Shown: one piece after another, positions 36,201 to 47,777 of the stretch | Layout of the letters: every line of letters starts with the position of its first letter | Numbering within the stretch: position 1 is the stretch's first letter | NCBI GenBank assembly: GCA_963693285.1 | Contig: OY848917.1 | Coordinates: 13,640,192-13,704,191, forward strand | Length of the DNA stretch: 64,000 bases | From: Xestospongia muta | Taxonomy: Eukaryota > Porifera > Demospongiae > Haplosclerida > Petrosiidae | Reading direction: 5' to 3' | The notes under the pieces: model-generated | The model's input: only the letters and a program-made list of their open reading frames with translations | Databases searched by the model: none | Told to the model about the DNA's origin: nothing | Translations under genes and position numbers: made by a program

Positions 36201-36931
36201 AATGGTCTCTGTAAAGGTCTTACACAGACAAATAATTTTGTCAAAGTTCAGCCACAGGTATGTTATTAGTTATTAATTTTATGTCACTAGGAAGTCAAAC
36301 CTTACTTAATTAGGACGTGTAAAAGTGTCAAATGATGTTAACACACATTGATAAGACAAGATTCAATTTTTAGAGTACGTCCCAAACTAATGTACATAAA
36401 CGTCAATATGTGCCCTAAAACTATACCTCTAAACATTGCAAACACCAGAAATGAAAGTCATTTATAGTGTACATCCACACGAGATAAAATGTAGGCATAA
36501 AAACAGATCAAAATAGTTACGAATCGTTTCTTGACAAAAATGTTAGCAATTTACATACATTTTACATTTAAAACATGTTCATTCTGTTGGCCTTTCCCAT
36601 TTTTTTCAGGATTTCTTATATATATCAATTACTTAGTTATTTATGAAATTATTTTCCATAGTAGTGAGCCAATATATAATATGCTTGTTATCACTCAATG
36701 AATTATATAAGCTAGCGTAGTGTTCTTTTATATGGTAGTGTATAACCTTAGTCTCGTACCGAGACGTACTGTTGTAGGTCTAAGTATGAGACTAACTTAA
36801 CTTACTTTCATAGGACTGGTATAGGGTAACTGTTTCACGTGTGAGTTCAAAATAGAGAGGAAAGCAAATATTGTCACAACCACAACCATGATGATCACTA
36901 ACAAGTAAAGTCTTTTCTGTACGAGGGTCAT
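33219..36931 (-). CDS. GT92 glycosyltransferase, three exons, 440 aa (right arm)
   Basis: Exon 1 36931-36806 (42 codons; one extra Val codon in the membrane anchor relative to the left copy), exon 2 34469-34404, exon 3 34349-33219; all junctions GT-AG, phase 0. Same GT92 motifs as the left copy, with the DIDEFIVPQ acidic motif kept. The 16 changes in the shared 373 residues include SGHLDKLSF for SGHLDEHNF, VSESF for IPESF and the C-terminal LKALC for QEALC. No stops or shifts in either copy, so both appear functional, transcribed on opposite strands toward the palindrome centre. Confidence 0.9.
35304..36106 (-). mobile_element. hAT element with transposase C-terminus (right arm)
   Basis: 803 bp, 8-bp duplications GTTGTTAA at 35296-35303 and 36107-36114, ends CAGAGATGGGGCC / GGCCTCATGCCTG, and subterminal aagtact-type repeats near the 36106 end. 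Minus-strand 35911-35590 encodes the hAT dimerisation region: YLTAPRVFIDANPAKYKKEN, then VLGVPTSSSPVERLFSNTG and IPERCRLSDDTFKQL, interrupted by one TAA. The N-terminal and DDE parts are missing. Confidence 0.93.
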
Positions 36932-37115
36932 AGTAACAGTACCTGAGGAATATTAGAAGTGACAATCTCACGTGATAAGCGGAGATTTTTAAGCCTGACA
37001 ACGAATGGGTACATGAAGTAGCTTAGCCTCGTACCCAGGCTATTATAGGCGTATCTGTGGTCATCAGACTACCAGAGCATAGTCATTAAATATTCATAGT
37101 TTATTTAAAATATTA

Positions 37116-37746
37116 ATTATAATTATCAATAGTTATTAACTATTAATTATATATAGGTCGTTCTACCTACAATCATAATTAATTATAAAGAAAGGTGGAG
37201 TTTAGTTTTGTTTACAGAAGTAATATTCTGGAATTTTTGTGCTCCTGTTCAAACTGCAATACCAAATCTTCCAAACAGTTCCATAATGTAGACGAAAGAT
37301 CTCTCTCTATATATATAATACGAGAGAGCTAGACTATCGAGTCTTTGTCGTGTCATGGTCGAGCGTAAGTACGTTTTAAGCCGACGAATACTAGAAAAAA
37401 CTACGCTACGCAGAAGCCATTTTATTTTACTGGAACAGTTTACCAGGGCAATGCCCTGGTATGCCCAGCAGTCTCCAGGGGCGTTAATTAGAAATTTCCT
37501 AAACCACACAAAAGTTTACCCTAAAAATCCCTGACCCTATGTTAGAAAATCCCTAAATAATTCCCCACATTTTATACCAAATTTACCCCAAAAAATCCCT
37601 GACTATGTCAAAATTCTTACCCATATTTCAAATTATTTTTGACCACACCCAATTGACAAAAAGATCTATCATATTCCAAGAGCTGACAATTGTAACTGAA
37701 GTTAATCATTGTATTTATACAACAACACATACCTAGATCAGGTCAG
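37116..37746. other. No gene recognised
   Basis: AT-rich start, then a stretch with repeated aatccctra motifs (37527-37606) and ccctggtatgcc. No ORF with resemblance to a known family on either strand. Confidence 0.5.
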
Positions 37747-37970
37747 AATTTGACACACGATTCACAGGGTAATCCTTGTTTTACCATCAACAGGGCATCT
37801 AGAATTGAGATTTTTAGTTGGTTCCTCTGTTTCACTTTAATGAGATTAACATGAGAGAAGATTCTTTCCACATCAACATTGGAGTGTGGTATTGAAAGCA
37901 ATGATTTTGTTAACTTTCCAACAGTTGGAAATCTGAGACCACCTAAACCATCGTGAAATATCTGACATAG
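37747..37970 (-). pseudogene. hAT transposase C-terminal dimerisation fragment
   Basis: Minus strand reads RFPTVGKLTKSLLSIPHSN, then VDVERIFSHVNLIK and SILDALLMVKQGL, ending at a stop. This is the C-terminal hAT block (LSIPHSNADVERVFS). The lineage differs from the hAT in palindrome II. It is cut at about 37985 by the pogo remnant. Confidence 0.75.
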
Positions 37971-37995
37971 GGTATGGGCAATGTAACAGAAAATT

Positions 37996-39185
37996 ATAAT
38001 GATGGTGAAGATTGTACTTGATCATACTAGTAAGACTAATAGCTTTACTAATAATCAGCTAGGAAAAGATTGGTGGTATGCTTTTTTGTGGAGACACCGC
38101 AGGGTGAATTTACAAATACCACAAGCCTTACAGACATGCAGAGCAACTGCATACACACCAGAAGTCATGGATAAATGGTACAATGACTGTTAATGGTTCC
38201 TTTTTTAATGACATCTATGATAATCCAGCTAGAATTTAGAACTGTGATGAAAGCACCTTTTTATTGCACCCAAAATCTGGGAAGGTGCTGGTGTCTTGTC
38301 AAGACAAAGATGTTTACTATAATACTAGTAGCAGCAAAACACAAATATTGACATTATGGTTTGTATTAATCCAGCAGGCAACATGATTTTACCAATGCAT
38401 ATTGGGCTTGTATTTGTGGTTCATATCACACTACATATTCATCTTACATTATGACAAACAAGTTCAAGAAGTGGCCTTATTCTTCAAGAATTTATTTGGA
38501 ACCTGCCACCTACAGTTTACTGTAACTATAATGGTTAATTTAACTAACTTCAATACCCTGAACTCAAGTAAACAGTTGAAAATGAGTAAATTTCAATAAA
38601 TTAAATGGTTCTATAAAGTAAAATAGTACAAAATTGTTTTAACCTCGCTCATAAAATGGGTCAAAGCAAGCAAACATTCTGTATTTAAATTACCTAACAT
38701 TTAATGTAGTTAAATTAACTTTAAATAGGTTCATGTCATTTTCACTGGATTTATCCCAACAATAATGGCTATTTTAGCAAATTTTTTGGTAGTGCAATGT
38801 GAGCTTACAAAGAGATACTACAGCTACCAGGAAAGTCTCACAAGAAGCCTATAAGATCTTTTTAATGTCTTCCAAAGCATCTTTTAGGTACAGAAGTCAT
38901 GATCACATAATTATTAGAAAAGTGTGAACTAAAGAAAAAATGGAGAAAGAAGAGAAAGCTAAGAGAAAATATGAAGGAGAACAAAAACGAAAACAAAAGA
39001 AAAATTGGAAGCAGCATTAACAAGAACAAACTTGACAAAAACAAGAAGAAGAAAGTTGAGAAGGAGTAGACAAATGATGTATGTACCTGAATGTGATGAG
39101 AAATAGAATGATGAATGTGATGGTAGTGAGGTATGGATTGAATGTGAGTCATGCTACAAATGATACCACCTTAATTGTACAACAC
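37996..39185 (+). pseudogene. pogo/CENP-B-type transposase remnant with Cys-rich tail
   Basis: 38041-38190 encodes the CENP-B/pogo second HTH: LGKDWWYAFLWRHRRVNLQI, then CRATAYTPEVMDKWYNDC. Further on come NCDES (first catalytic Asp of DDE_1), LHPKSGKVL and DVYYNTSSSKTQILTL in shifting frames, then a Lys/Glu-rich stretch (38930-39060) and a tail WIECESCYK-stop-YHLNC that resembles a PHD-like zinc finger. Several stops and shifts. The antisense Leu/Ser/Phe-rich frame over the Lys/Glu tract is not a gene. Confidence 0.8.
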
Positions 39186-39203
39186 TGCAATGATAATTTA
39201 GAA

Positions 39204-39505
39204 CAAATTGACTTCGTTTGCAAACTTTGCATTTAAGCTTGGTTATAGTTGATGTGTATTTTATTCTGGCTAAATTCAGGTTACAAGCGCTAATTCCAAT
39301 CATTTTAAACATTCTTACCAGTAGTATTTAGATATCTATAATTTGTGCAATTTTACCACATTGTTTTAGAGTAAATATAACATACCTCTTTCCATTAAAT
39401 AACAGTAGACATTACCCTTACCTTTAATTAGGTATATTTCTGTGCGAAAAATCAAAACACTGTACTGCCTGGAAACTAACTCTACTGTCAGTTACCTGCC
39501 GACAA
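39204..39505 (+). repeat. Dispersed repeat, copy 2
   Basis: Direct copy of 32700-32996, located just after the pogo remnant. Confidence 0.92.
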
Positions 39506-39707
39506 TATACATTATCATTTACAATCTGCCATCAAAAAATAATCAAAGAAATTATTGAGTGTTGCATCAATTATATAGAGCAGAAATAGAAGTTATCGAA
39601 AAGACATCAAGGTTTGCGATATTTGCAACGTATAATCAGGACCGCGCCTCTAACTGTAACCGCCCACAACCAAAAGCACCACCTCTATTACTTTTCACCG
39701 CGATATT

Positions 39708-41916
39708 ATGAGGAAAGTCAGATATATTTCTATCTCTATTGGCATTCTTTTTACTTTGTTTATGTTGATTGTCATATTGAGAAATAAAGAAAACTTGGTG
39801 AGTCCGCCTGAACATATGCGAGTACCTGACCAAGCAAGAATAAGCATAAATAAAGAAAACTTGGTGAGTCCGCCTGAACATCATGTACCTAACCAAGCAA
39901 GAATGAGCGGAAGTGATCACTGGGCTGATGTACAGCCACCCACTGAAAATATGCTGGTAAGAAATAAAAATAACATATGTTTAAATAAACTGTTAGTGGT
40001 GGGTGATATGAAACGTTTCTGTTTTGATACAATACCAAGATTTCAGTTGTATTGATAGTATTGAGTAGTATTGATGAGTGTGAGTCCGACCCAAAAACAG
40101 AACTGAAATATAAAAGTACATTCTCATTGTTGTAATCAGAAACATCTGTCTGAAATCATTAAAATGTCTGATTATGTCCATATACCAGGCTTAGAGCTCA
40201 GTCAAATTTAGAAATCATTAACGTATAATGCACAATTCTGTTTTGTGTCAAACATTTTTTGAGTATTGCCTTGCTCTTGTATGAAACACCATGTGTGCCA
40301 GCAAGAATGCTGTTTGTATAATTGACATTATTAAAATGTAATGCAGAATTAGTCTTCAAGACACAAGGCATTTAACCTATATATAGGATATGAAAAAAAA
40401 CAACAACATATTATATAGCATGAAGCATAGTAAAATTTTGCTCTGTCCATGCATTTTTACCACATGACAGAAATAAAACTAGCCATTTATCACCATATAA
40501 TTTCAGCATTTTCTGTGGTTTGTAGTGTTTCAATCAATTTTAGGTATAACATTGTCTTCTATAAAGTCAGATTTCGATTTTAGAATTATAATAATGTTGT
40601 AGTTAGTTAAATGTGATTGGAAAGAGTTGGTTGAATAAAAGTTCACCATGTGATACGATCTCATGACACAAAAAATTCTTAATGGCAGTTGCAATTTATT
40701 CTTTACTATATGTGTCTACTTATTGTATTACAATTACTTTTTAATTAAAAAATACCAGAAATATATCTAAATAGTTTGATTTATATATGATAAAATCACA
40801 GCTATCATATCTGATCTCTCAATTTTTTGGTAGATAAGAAGGCTAGCATACTATGATGATCGCCTTGGAAGTCCTACCATTGTACTGATAGCTATGCACA
40901 ATGATACTGTTCAAAAGCTAACATATTATGCACAGGTTGTATATAAAGCAAGCAAAATATGTATTCCTTTAAAATATTGGCAAAAAAGTGGAATGCTTAA
41001 TTTGAAGCATGTTCTTCCAGAAATATATGTGAACTACTTGTTAAGAACTGATGGAAAACTTCCAAATGAACCACCTCTCTATCTAAGAGTGACTTCAAAT
41101 AAAAGATGTGCTAATGAAGAAGAATTGTCTGATCCCATATTGGTAAAGTATGGAAAAAATGATAAACATGTCCCATTTGGTGTATGCTTACACAAAGCAT
41201 TATTTTCAATCACTAATCCTCAGTTGTTGGTTGATTGGATAGAAATACATAAACAGTTAGGAGCTGAGATAATTACAGTCTATTTAGAAGATGTACCAGA
41301 AAGTATTGCAAAGGCTGTTCAACCTTATATCAAGGATGGTCTGTTAGAGTTACTAGACTGGAACTTGAAAAAAAGAACTCGAGATTTTGGACAATCTGGT
41401 GTCATGAATGATTGCTTATATCGTAATCTTTATCGAGTAGAGTATCTTGGAGTATATGATTTAGATGAAGTGATAGTGCCTCAAAAACACTATTCGTGGC
41501 ATGAAATGATAGAGTTTTTAAAAAGTCATAACAATTTGGATAAGTATGCTTCACTAATTTTTAAAGGTTGTGCATGGTATGTTAGTACTCGTGACAAAGT
41601 AATAGGTAACAATATGTCACTTTGTCAAAATGCAAGTTTACCAATCTACTTCACACGGACAATGAGAGATAAAGTTGCTGGTGATCATCCAAAATTGATG
41701 ATAGCACCTGCTCGTACAATATCAGTACAAGTTCATAGTATTGATCGTCAGACTACACAACGTTTGAACAAGCATTTCTTTGTACCAACAGAACTTGATC
41801 TATGCCATCATTATGCGAGATTTCGTAAACCAAAAGATATATTTTATAGCAACATAATGGCTCGTTATAAAGAACAAGTTCTTGAAGGAATAAGGAAACA
41901 CATGTGTCCTCTATAA
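39708..41916 (+). CDS. GT92 glycosyltransferase, two exons, 443 aa
   Basis: Exon 1 39708-39956 (83 codons): MRKVRYISISIGILFTLFML type II anchor followed by a stem with a 21-residue tandem duplication (NKENLVSPPEH...DQARIS, NKENLVSPPEH...NQARMS). Intron 39957-40833; exon 2 40834-41916 (360 codons) starts IRRLAYYDDRLGS. Catalytic motifs: VPFGVCLHKALF, PQLLVDWIEIHKQLGAEI, GLLELLDWNLK, GQSGVMNDCLYRNLYRVEYLG, DLDEVIVPQ. A Golgi enzyme by family, sugar and acceptor unknown. The stop is 254 bp from the stop of the convergent sulfotransferase. Exon 2 plus about 240 bp of 3' flank are duplicated at 3988-5304. Confidence 0.92.
39781..39908 (+). repeat. In-frame tandem duplication in GT92 exon 1
   Basis: Two units of about 63 bp, each beginning aaataaagaaaacttggtga, duplicate part of the stem region while keeping the frame. 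The sister copy at 3988 does not retain this exon, so its age cannot be judged. Confidence 0.95.
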
Positions 41917-42170
41917 CTGTATTCAATTATTTTTCTTGTATACATAAGTCACTAGAATTGTCTAGTTTGCTTTTGAACATTTCTTTTTCTACTCAATGGT
42001 TTTACATACAAATTAATTGTCAATCATTTATAATAATACTCATGAGTTAAACTATAGTAGTTAACTGTACACCAATTATTTCAATTATGTTGTATATATA
42101 AACGTACACAGAGCGCATTAATGTAGCTGTATTGTAATTAGGTTCTTTCTTTCAATAAATCATTTTTATA

Positions 42171-45100
42171 TTAATAGGTAATTTCAAGAAGTTTATAAGT
42201 GAAGGTTTTTTCAGATGGGTATAAAGAATGATAAAAGTCAAATTCTATAGAAAATTTGAGATACAAGGAATGTTTTAACTGCTTAGAAACCTGTGAATAG
42301 TAATTAGTCATCATATCTGATGTTTTCTTTCCTTGTGAATAATAAGAAGTCTGCAAAAGTTCTAGACTTGGAGAAAACTGTTCAAGAATCTGTGTGGCAT
42401 CCTTGGAGAAATTCTTGAAATTCCCATAGAAATGGTAATCCATACGACATGGTTCACAATTGTAATATTGTGGCATAAAATGTTCATTAATAGCGCTAAT
42501 GTTTTCATTTGTTACCCATTTAAGAAATGTTGTAAATGATATGTATGATTCTGATCTGTTAGTCTGTTTCCATAATTCATACTCATCGTGACAGTATTTT
42601 TTAAAGATTTCTTGTTTAAGTCGTTCAAAATAATTGATACGATGGATCACTCTTAAAACAGGTCCTCCAATTTTATCAATGTATGCAGACAGAAGACGTT
42701 CCAATGGATGTCTAACAATTGTATATCTGTTGAATCTGAGAACACGAAATAACTTCTCATCTTCAGATAGTTCTTCATTAAGAAGTGTAACTTTCTTCAA
42801 AGCCAGTTCTAACTTTCTCTCCATCACGTTTTTCTTCTTTTGTAGCCTAATAACATATTTAGATAAAACATTCTTTCCAATGAGTAAAGTAACTCTCATA
42901 TTTGTGCATCCAACCTACAGTGAATAAGTAATAAACTATAATACTATGATATCAATGTATATGCATGTAAAGTATTGCTATCACAAATGAAGTACCAACC
43001 TAAATGCAAATATTTTGTACACAATTTATTGTCCATGCATGTTTTCTCCAGTAGTGACTTAATCATGTAGTGGTACATATCAAGTATAGATGCTAAATGC
43101 TTTCAGATATATTATGATATATTGACATGTTATTACTGTTATTACTAAATATGAACTCTCAACAATACAATAAACCAAGACTATAATTGAAAAAATCTAA
43201 AGTGTAAGAATAATAATCCTCTTGCATTAAGCTCCAACCCACATAATATACATTTACTAATATTAAAGATTATGAAGTGATTGGAATTTCAGTACTACTG
43301 AAAATGAAGTTTTGACTATGCAGTGACACATACTAGACTTATAATAAATTCATTGGTTATATTGGCAGTCAGTGAACATGGATTAATAGCATTCATGGTC
43401 ATCAATCATTATATACAATGATAACAAACATAAAAGTACAGTGTATTTCATAAGTTACAAAAGGACTGCCTACCATAATTTGCATTGCAAAGAAAATCGA
43501 ATCTCATGTATATGCATATTTTCATAACATTACTTTTACCTTGGGCATAAAACAGAACAAATTCATACTGTCATCATCGTATATGATGTGACGGAAAAAT
43601 TCATTTCGATAATATCCTTCTGCTGGCAGTGTATGATTTAAGTCTGACAAACCATGTCTACGACAAAAGGCAGCTACTTGAGACCTCTGCCACTATAAAT
43701 TTAACAGCATAAAAAATAACGACAACATTTAATGTATACATGATTCAAATTATGACCCTCCTAGCTCCTCCCATAAATCTGCTTCTGGGAATGATTCAAA
43801 AAATAGCTAACATTGGAACTCATTAAGTCTGACCAGCCTACCTACAAATTTAAACTGATTATTAATTTAAATTAGTGGACTCTTAACAAGTTAACTGACA
43901 GTACATGTTTGATGGTTCAGTTCTTTGAATCATAAAATGTGTGGTGTAGATTTTACTATAGTCAATCTAACCTTTCCTCTTATATCCATATCAGGGTGTT
44001 CAGACGGATCCATGGAATGCTTTTGGTTAATGTTTACTTCATTGTCATTATTATCATCCATTACTATTGTTCTCGATAGCTTTGGTGAAACAGATTCTAT
44101 GAAATAATAAAGCATTGTTCTGGTAAGAAGGTAATGGTAAATACAACTAGTAATTTTAAGACAGGGAAATAATCAAAATAATGTCATAAATTTTATTGAA
44201 GTACTTGTATCTGCCACCTAAAAGTTTTCTACATGGAATGCTTTATGTGGCAGGTGGTTCAAAGATTGCTTTGGACCACGAGTGTTAACGTTGTACACAT
44301 ACATATGTGTATATGTTCACTTACAACATTTAATTATGTTGTTATATTGACTTTTTGATAGCTATGAATGACCTTATATAACTGCCAACACCATCAATAT
44401 AATACCACAAACACTTGGATGTTGGACATGACTGATCAAAGCTAACAGATCTTTTTAGACTAAGGTCTCCAAACTTTTATTAACTCTCAAGTCTAAAGGT
44501 CTAGTCTTATAGAACAATAATCATCAATACAACAAATATAATCTTGATATTACAGTTTTCTCATAAAGGCACTCATCATAAATTCATTATACACTTCTAG
44601 TATTATATTCTGATGACAGCAATAAGTCAGTTAGTTGATCATTCTATTTTGACTGTCCCATTCAGGTATTGTTTTTAGTGACTCCTTAAGCTTTTTTTTA
44701 AAGTAGCTTCACAGGTAACATTTGATTTTTGGGTTCCAAAAATCAAATCATGTGACTATTTCCTGCGCTATGGCCGTGGTCCTTTAATATAATCAGTTTA
44801 ATGTACATGCTTACTATGTTAATGTACATGCTCACTAGATTGTCTACTTTGTGAAGCCAATTGATCTGTTATTTGAAACTACTTAGCAATAAGGCTAAGT
44901 AGGTTTAAATGAAAAAAAGAAGAATTATATATACAGGACAATACCGCTGTAACTGTTACTACAATACATGTGTTATATCCATTGCTTATTATAATTTGAC
45001 TATCTACAGTCAATTACTTTTGAAATCAAGCAATCTGATTGGCTACACCTATATCTAACAACTTAGATGTATATGTACATGTACGTAGGTATTGCAATTT

Positions 45101-45521
45101 CACAAAACCCACCTTCCTTTTAGCAAGGGTCTAGTTTATAAGACATATGTTTGATCACATTGTTAGTGATATATTACACAAGAAAGTCAGTAACATATAA
45201 AAAAGCAATAAAAATATAAACATAAATCTCTACACAGTGGGCCGGGCATGAGAAAATACCAACAAGGAAAGCACTCATTGCTACATAAATACTGCTATAT
45301 TATGGCAATGGAATAGCTTAGCTGAAACATAGGTTAGTACACACACAAGTGTTCATAAACAACTGACTTTTACTGGTGATAGTCACATCATCCTCATGTC
45401 TTAGAGAGTGGTGTTCGGTACCAGAATCATTGCTCATTATCGTTAAAAGTAAGACACATACTGAAAAGAACCCGATTACAAAGAACAGGACCTTCTTTTT
45501 CGTTCTTCTTAGCAACATCAT
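42171..45521 (-). CDS. Carbohydrate sulfotransferase (CHST8-14 type), four exons, 389 aa
   Basis: Exons 45521-45374, 44096-43972, 43692-43540, 42914-42171; all GT-AG, phases fit, total 1170 nt. Exon 1 encodes a type II anchor (MMLLRRTKKK then VLFFVIGFFSVCVLLLTI). Exon 3 has HIIYDDDSMNLFCFMPK, and exon 4 opens with VGCTN, which together make the 5'-phosphosulfate (PAPS) loop PKVGCTN. The 3'-phosphate site is YTIVRHPLERLLSAY (Arg at about residue 210). The end contains HFMPQYYNCEPCRMDYHFYG, typical of Sulfotransfer_2 enzymes that sulfate GalNAc or glucuronic/dermatan-type chains in the Golgi. The acceptor cannot be read from sequence. It lies tail to tail with the GT92 gene and head to head with the ZU5-like gene. 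Confidence 0.93.
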
Positions 45522-45911
45522 GATTGTAGTATCAGACAGCCACACCCCTCTCCACCCCTTCAGAAAAACCTCATGGCTGATAGCAAAGGTTAGTAGTATC
45601 AAATATTGTAGTGGTGTTGGCATAAGTAGTAATGATATTTTATAACCAGGATACATAGTATCGTATCAAATTATAACACTAGACGTTGACTTATAGTAAG
45701 TTTTGTCATAAATATATTTGCTAATTTTCATTGGCCTGACTTTAGTCATATTTAGTCGATTAAGATTTGATTATAACGTATCTTATAGATAAATAAACAC
45801 GTGCGCTGTAAGTCTTATAGGTAGACTTTTCAAAAGCACAGGTTATTACTGTTACCTACTAGTCATATTGTACCAATTAGTAATATATTTGTACATTTAC
45901 TTTCTTAACAG

Positions 45912-47549
45912 ATACTTTTTTTGTTCCTTTAGTAGCAGGAGATAGCAGTGATGGACAAGATTATTTGACGTCTGTTGTAGGTAATAATTAATCCTTTGTA
46001 TAATATAGGTGTAATCATTTCCATGGTACATCCCACCATGATAATGAAAAAAAAGGGATTGGATAATGAAACTTGAATAATGGTATCGTTTATATTATTA
46101 ATACAGTGTAGATATTGTAAGCCTTCATTTAAGTATGAGCCTATACTTACTCAGCCTAACAAATCTTTTTTTAAATCAAACGGTCCATTTAAAGTTTAGA
46201 CCACTTCATTGAATGACTAAAACACTTCACTAGATTGTACGACTAATATGTCAATCAAAACTTGATGGAGTTAAGACTATATACTCTTATATATATATTT
46301 CCTTTCTATTCCCATTCAAGTTTGTCTTATATCAGTACTGTAATGAACAGTTGTCTTATATTGTCTTTAGTTTGTATCATTAATAAGGAATAGCCAGCTC
46401 AACTGCACGTGATTGATATTTTAAGCATAATTAAGAACATAAGGAGCACATAATGAGAAAAGATGGGAAGAGGGAGGGGTGTGAATCTCCCACACGATTG
46501 ATTAAAATGCCAGGTCAAACTCTTTGGAGTTGTTATTATGTAATACTTATATTGACAACTTATGAATAATTAATATGTTAGACATGTTATGAATGTGATC
46601 ATTATCTGAATGTTATTGCTTGATCCTACACTATTGTAGTGTGTTTTGTCTTAAGATTAGCTTTACAATATTATGATAGCATATCAGACGAATTGTTTCT
46701 GGCTATTTGCATTTTTCTTCATCATTACACTAGTAAATGACATGCCTACTACAATGTGTGCTAGTCTAAATATAGTAATGAAATTCCCAAGGGCTCAATT
46801 CTGATATTTTAATCAATTACATGGGAGTTTCATGCTCCTTCTCTCTTCCTGTCTTTCTCATTACAAGGACATTTATAGTCGTGTTCTGTGTGTGTTACTG
46901 CAGAGTAGTGGTGAACAAAGTTATAACTTGACCAATTATTGTCTAGTATCAAAATGTAAATGATATGAATAACACTTAAGTTTCTCTTAATATCTTGATG
47001 GTACAGACTGTATATGATAAATACATGTACATGTATGTACTAATCAATCAAGGTCTATGGTAGTATGTAGATAATATGACTAATGTATGATAATTGGTTC
47101 TTATTACCATTCTTTTTTTAGATCGTCTCAAAAATGTTTTTGTTGCTGGTAAAAAATTATTTATTGCAAATGGAGACAATTCTCAGTTATTTGATTGGGA
47201 CGAGATGGGCTTTAAGATGTCTATACCACAAGGGTCATTGTCTGAGTCATGTCCTGTAGCTGCCGTGGCATTTGTTGGTGGGAAATTTGACTTTCCTGTG
47301 AAAGCTGATTTAGTGAGTGCTGTGTTTGCTGTTGCCATAGGAAAGCCACTTATTAAACCAGTACAAATTGAAGTTCAACATTGTGTGGCTATTCAAACAC
47401 CTGTGCAAACAGGATTTCTTAGCTTTGCAGCTGCCCGTGTTGATCCTAATGTTGAACCTCCCTATAAGTTCGAGTTCCTGAGAGGAGGAGAGTTCTTTCC
47501 AGAGAATAACTATGGTTGTATCACTTATGATAAATTTGATTTGTGGTTG
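45912..47549 (+). CDS. ZU5-like domain protein, partial exon model
   Basis: Two exons fit in phase: 45912-45980 (TFFVPLVAGDSSDGQDYLTS) and 47122 to about 47545-47549. The second carries a beta-sandwich-like domain: VAGKKLFIANGDNSQLFDWD, GFKMSIPQGSL, ADLVSAVFAVAIGKPLIKPV, IEVQHCVAIQTP, YKFEFLRGGEF. The order SWDxYGFxLxIPxxxL ... LVSAVYxV ... KPVxxEIQHC is that of the ZU5 domains abundant in sponge signalling proteins. The first exon and the end are not found; downstream, 47655-47680 could be a very small exon. No death or kinase domain is seen. The next gene starts at 47778, so the protein is probably short. Confidence 0.6.
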
Positions 47550-47777
47550 GTTTGTATTTTGAAAATGCCTCATATTATCACATAAATAATTTTGGTTTGG
47601 CTTTTCCTTCTTACAGTAAAATTAGTATTAATTGTTGTTATTAGAACATCAAAGACTATAATAGTAAAAGGTAAATTGCTGTTGATCAACTATATAATAT
47701 CCGAAACACCGCGGAGGGCAGAGCGTCATGAATTTTTAATATATATCTTCTATTAAAGCCCACTTCTTGGTACAACA

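Larger units (their letters stand above)
32993..37115 (-). repeat. Palindrome II, right arm
   Basis: Inverted copy of 27885-31604; longer because it keeps the full 803-bp hAT insertion. Confidence 0.95.

Noticed and set aside
38862..39152. 96-codon Ser/Phe/Leu-rich minus-strand frame
   Set aside because: Antisense of the Lys/Glu-rich tail of the pogo remnant; composition is that of a shadow frame.
45376..45645. 89-codon plus-strand frame
   Set aside because: Antisense of sulfotransferase exon 1, which has a proper signal anchor and splice sites.
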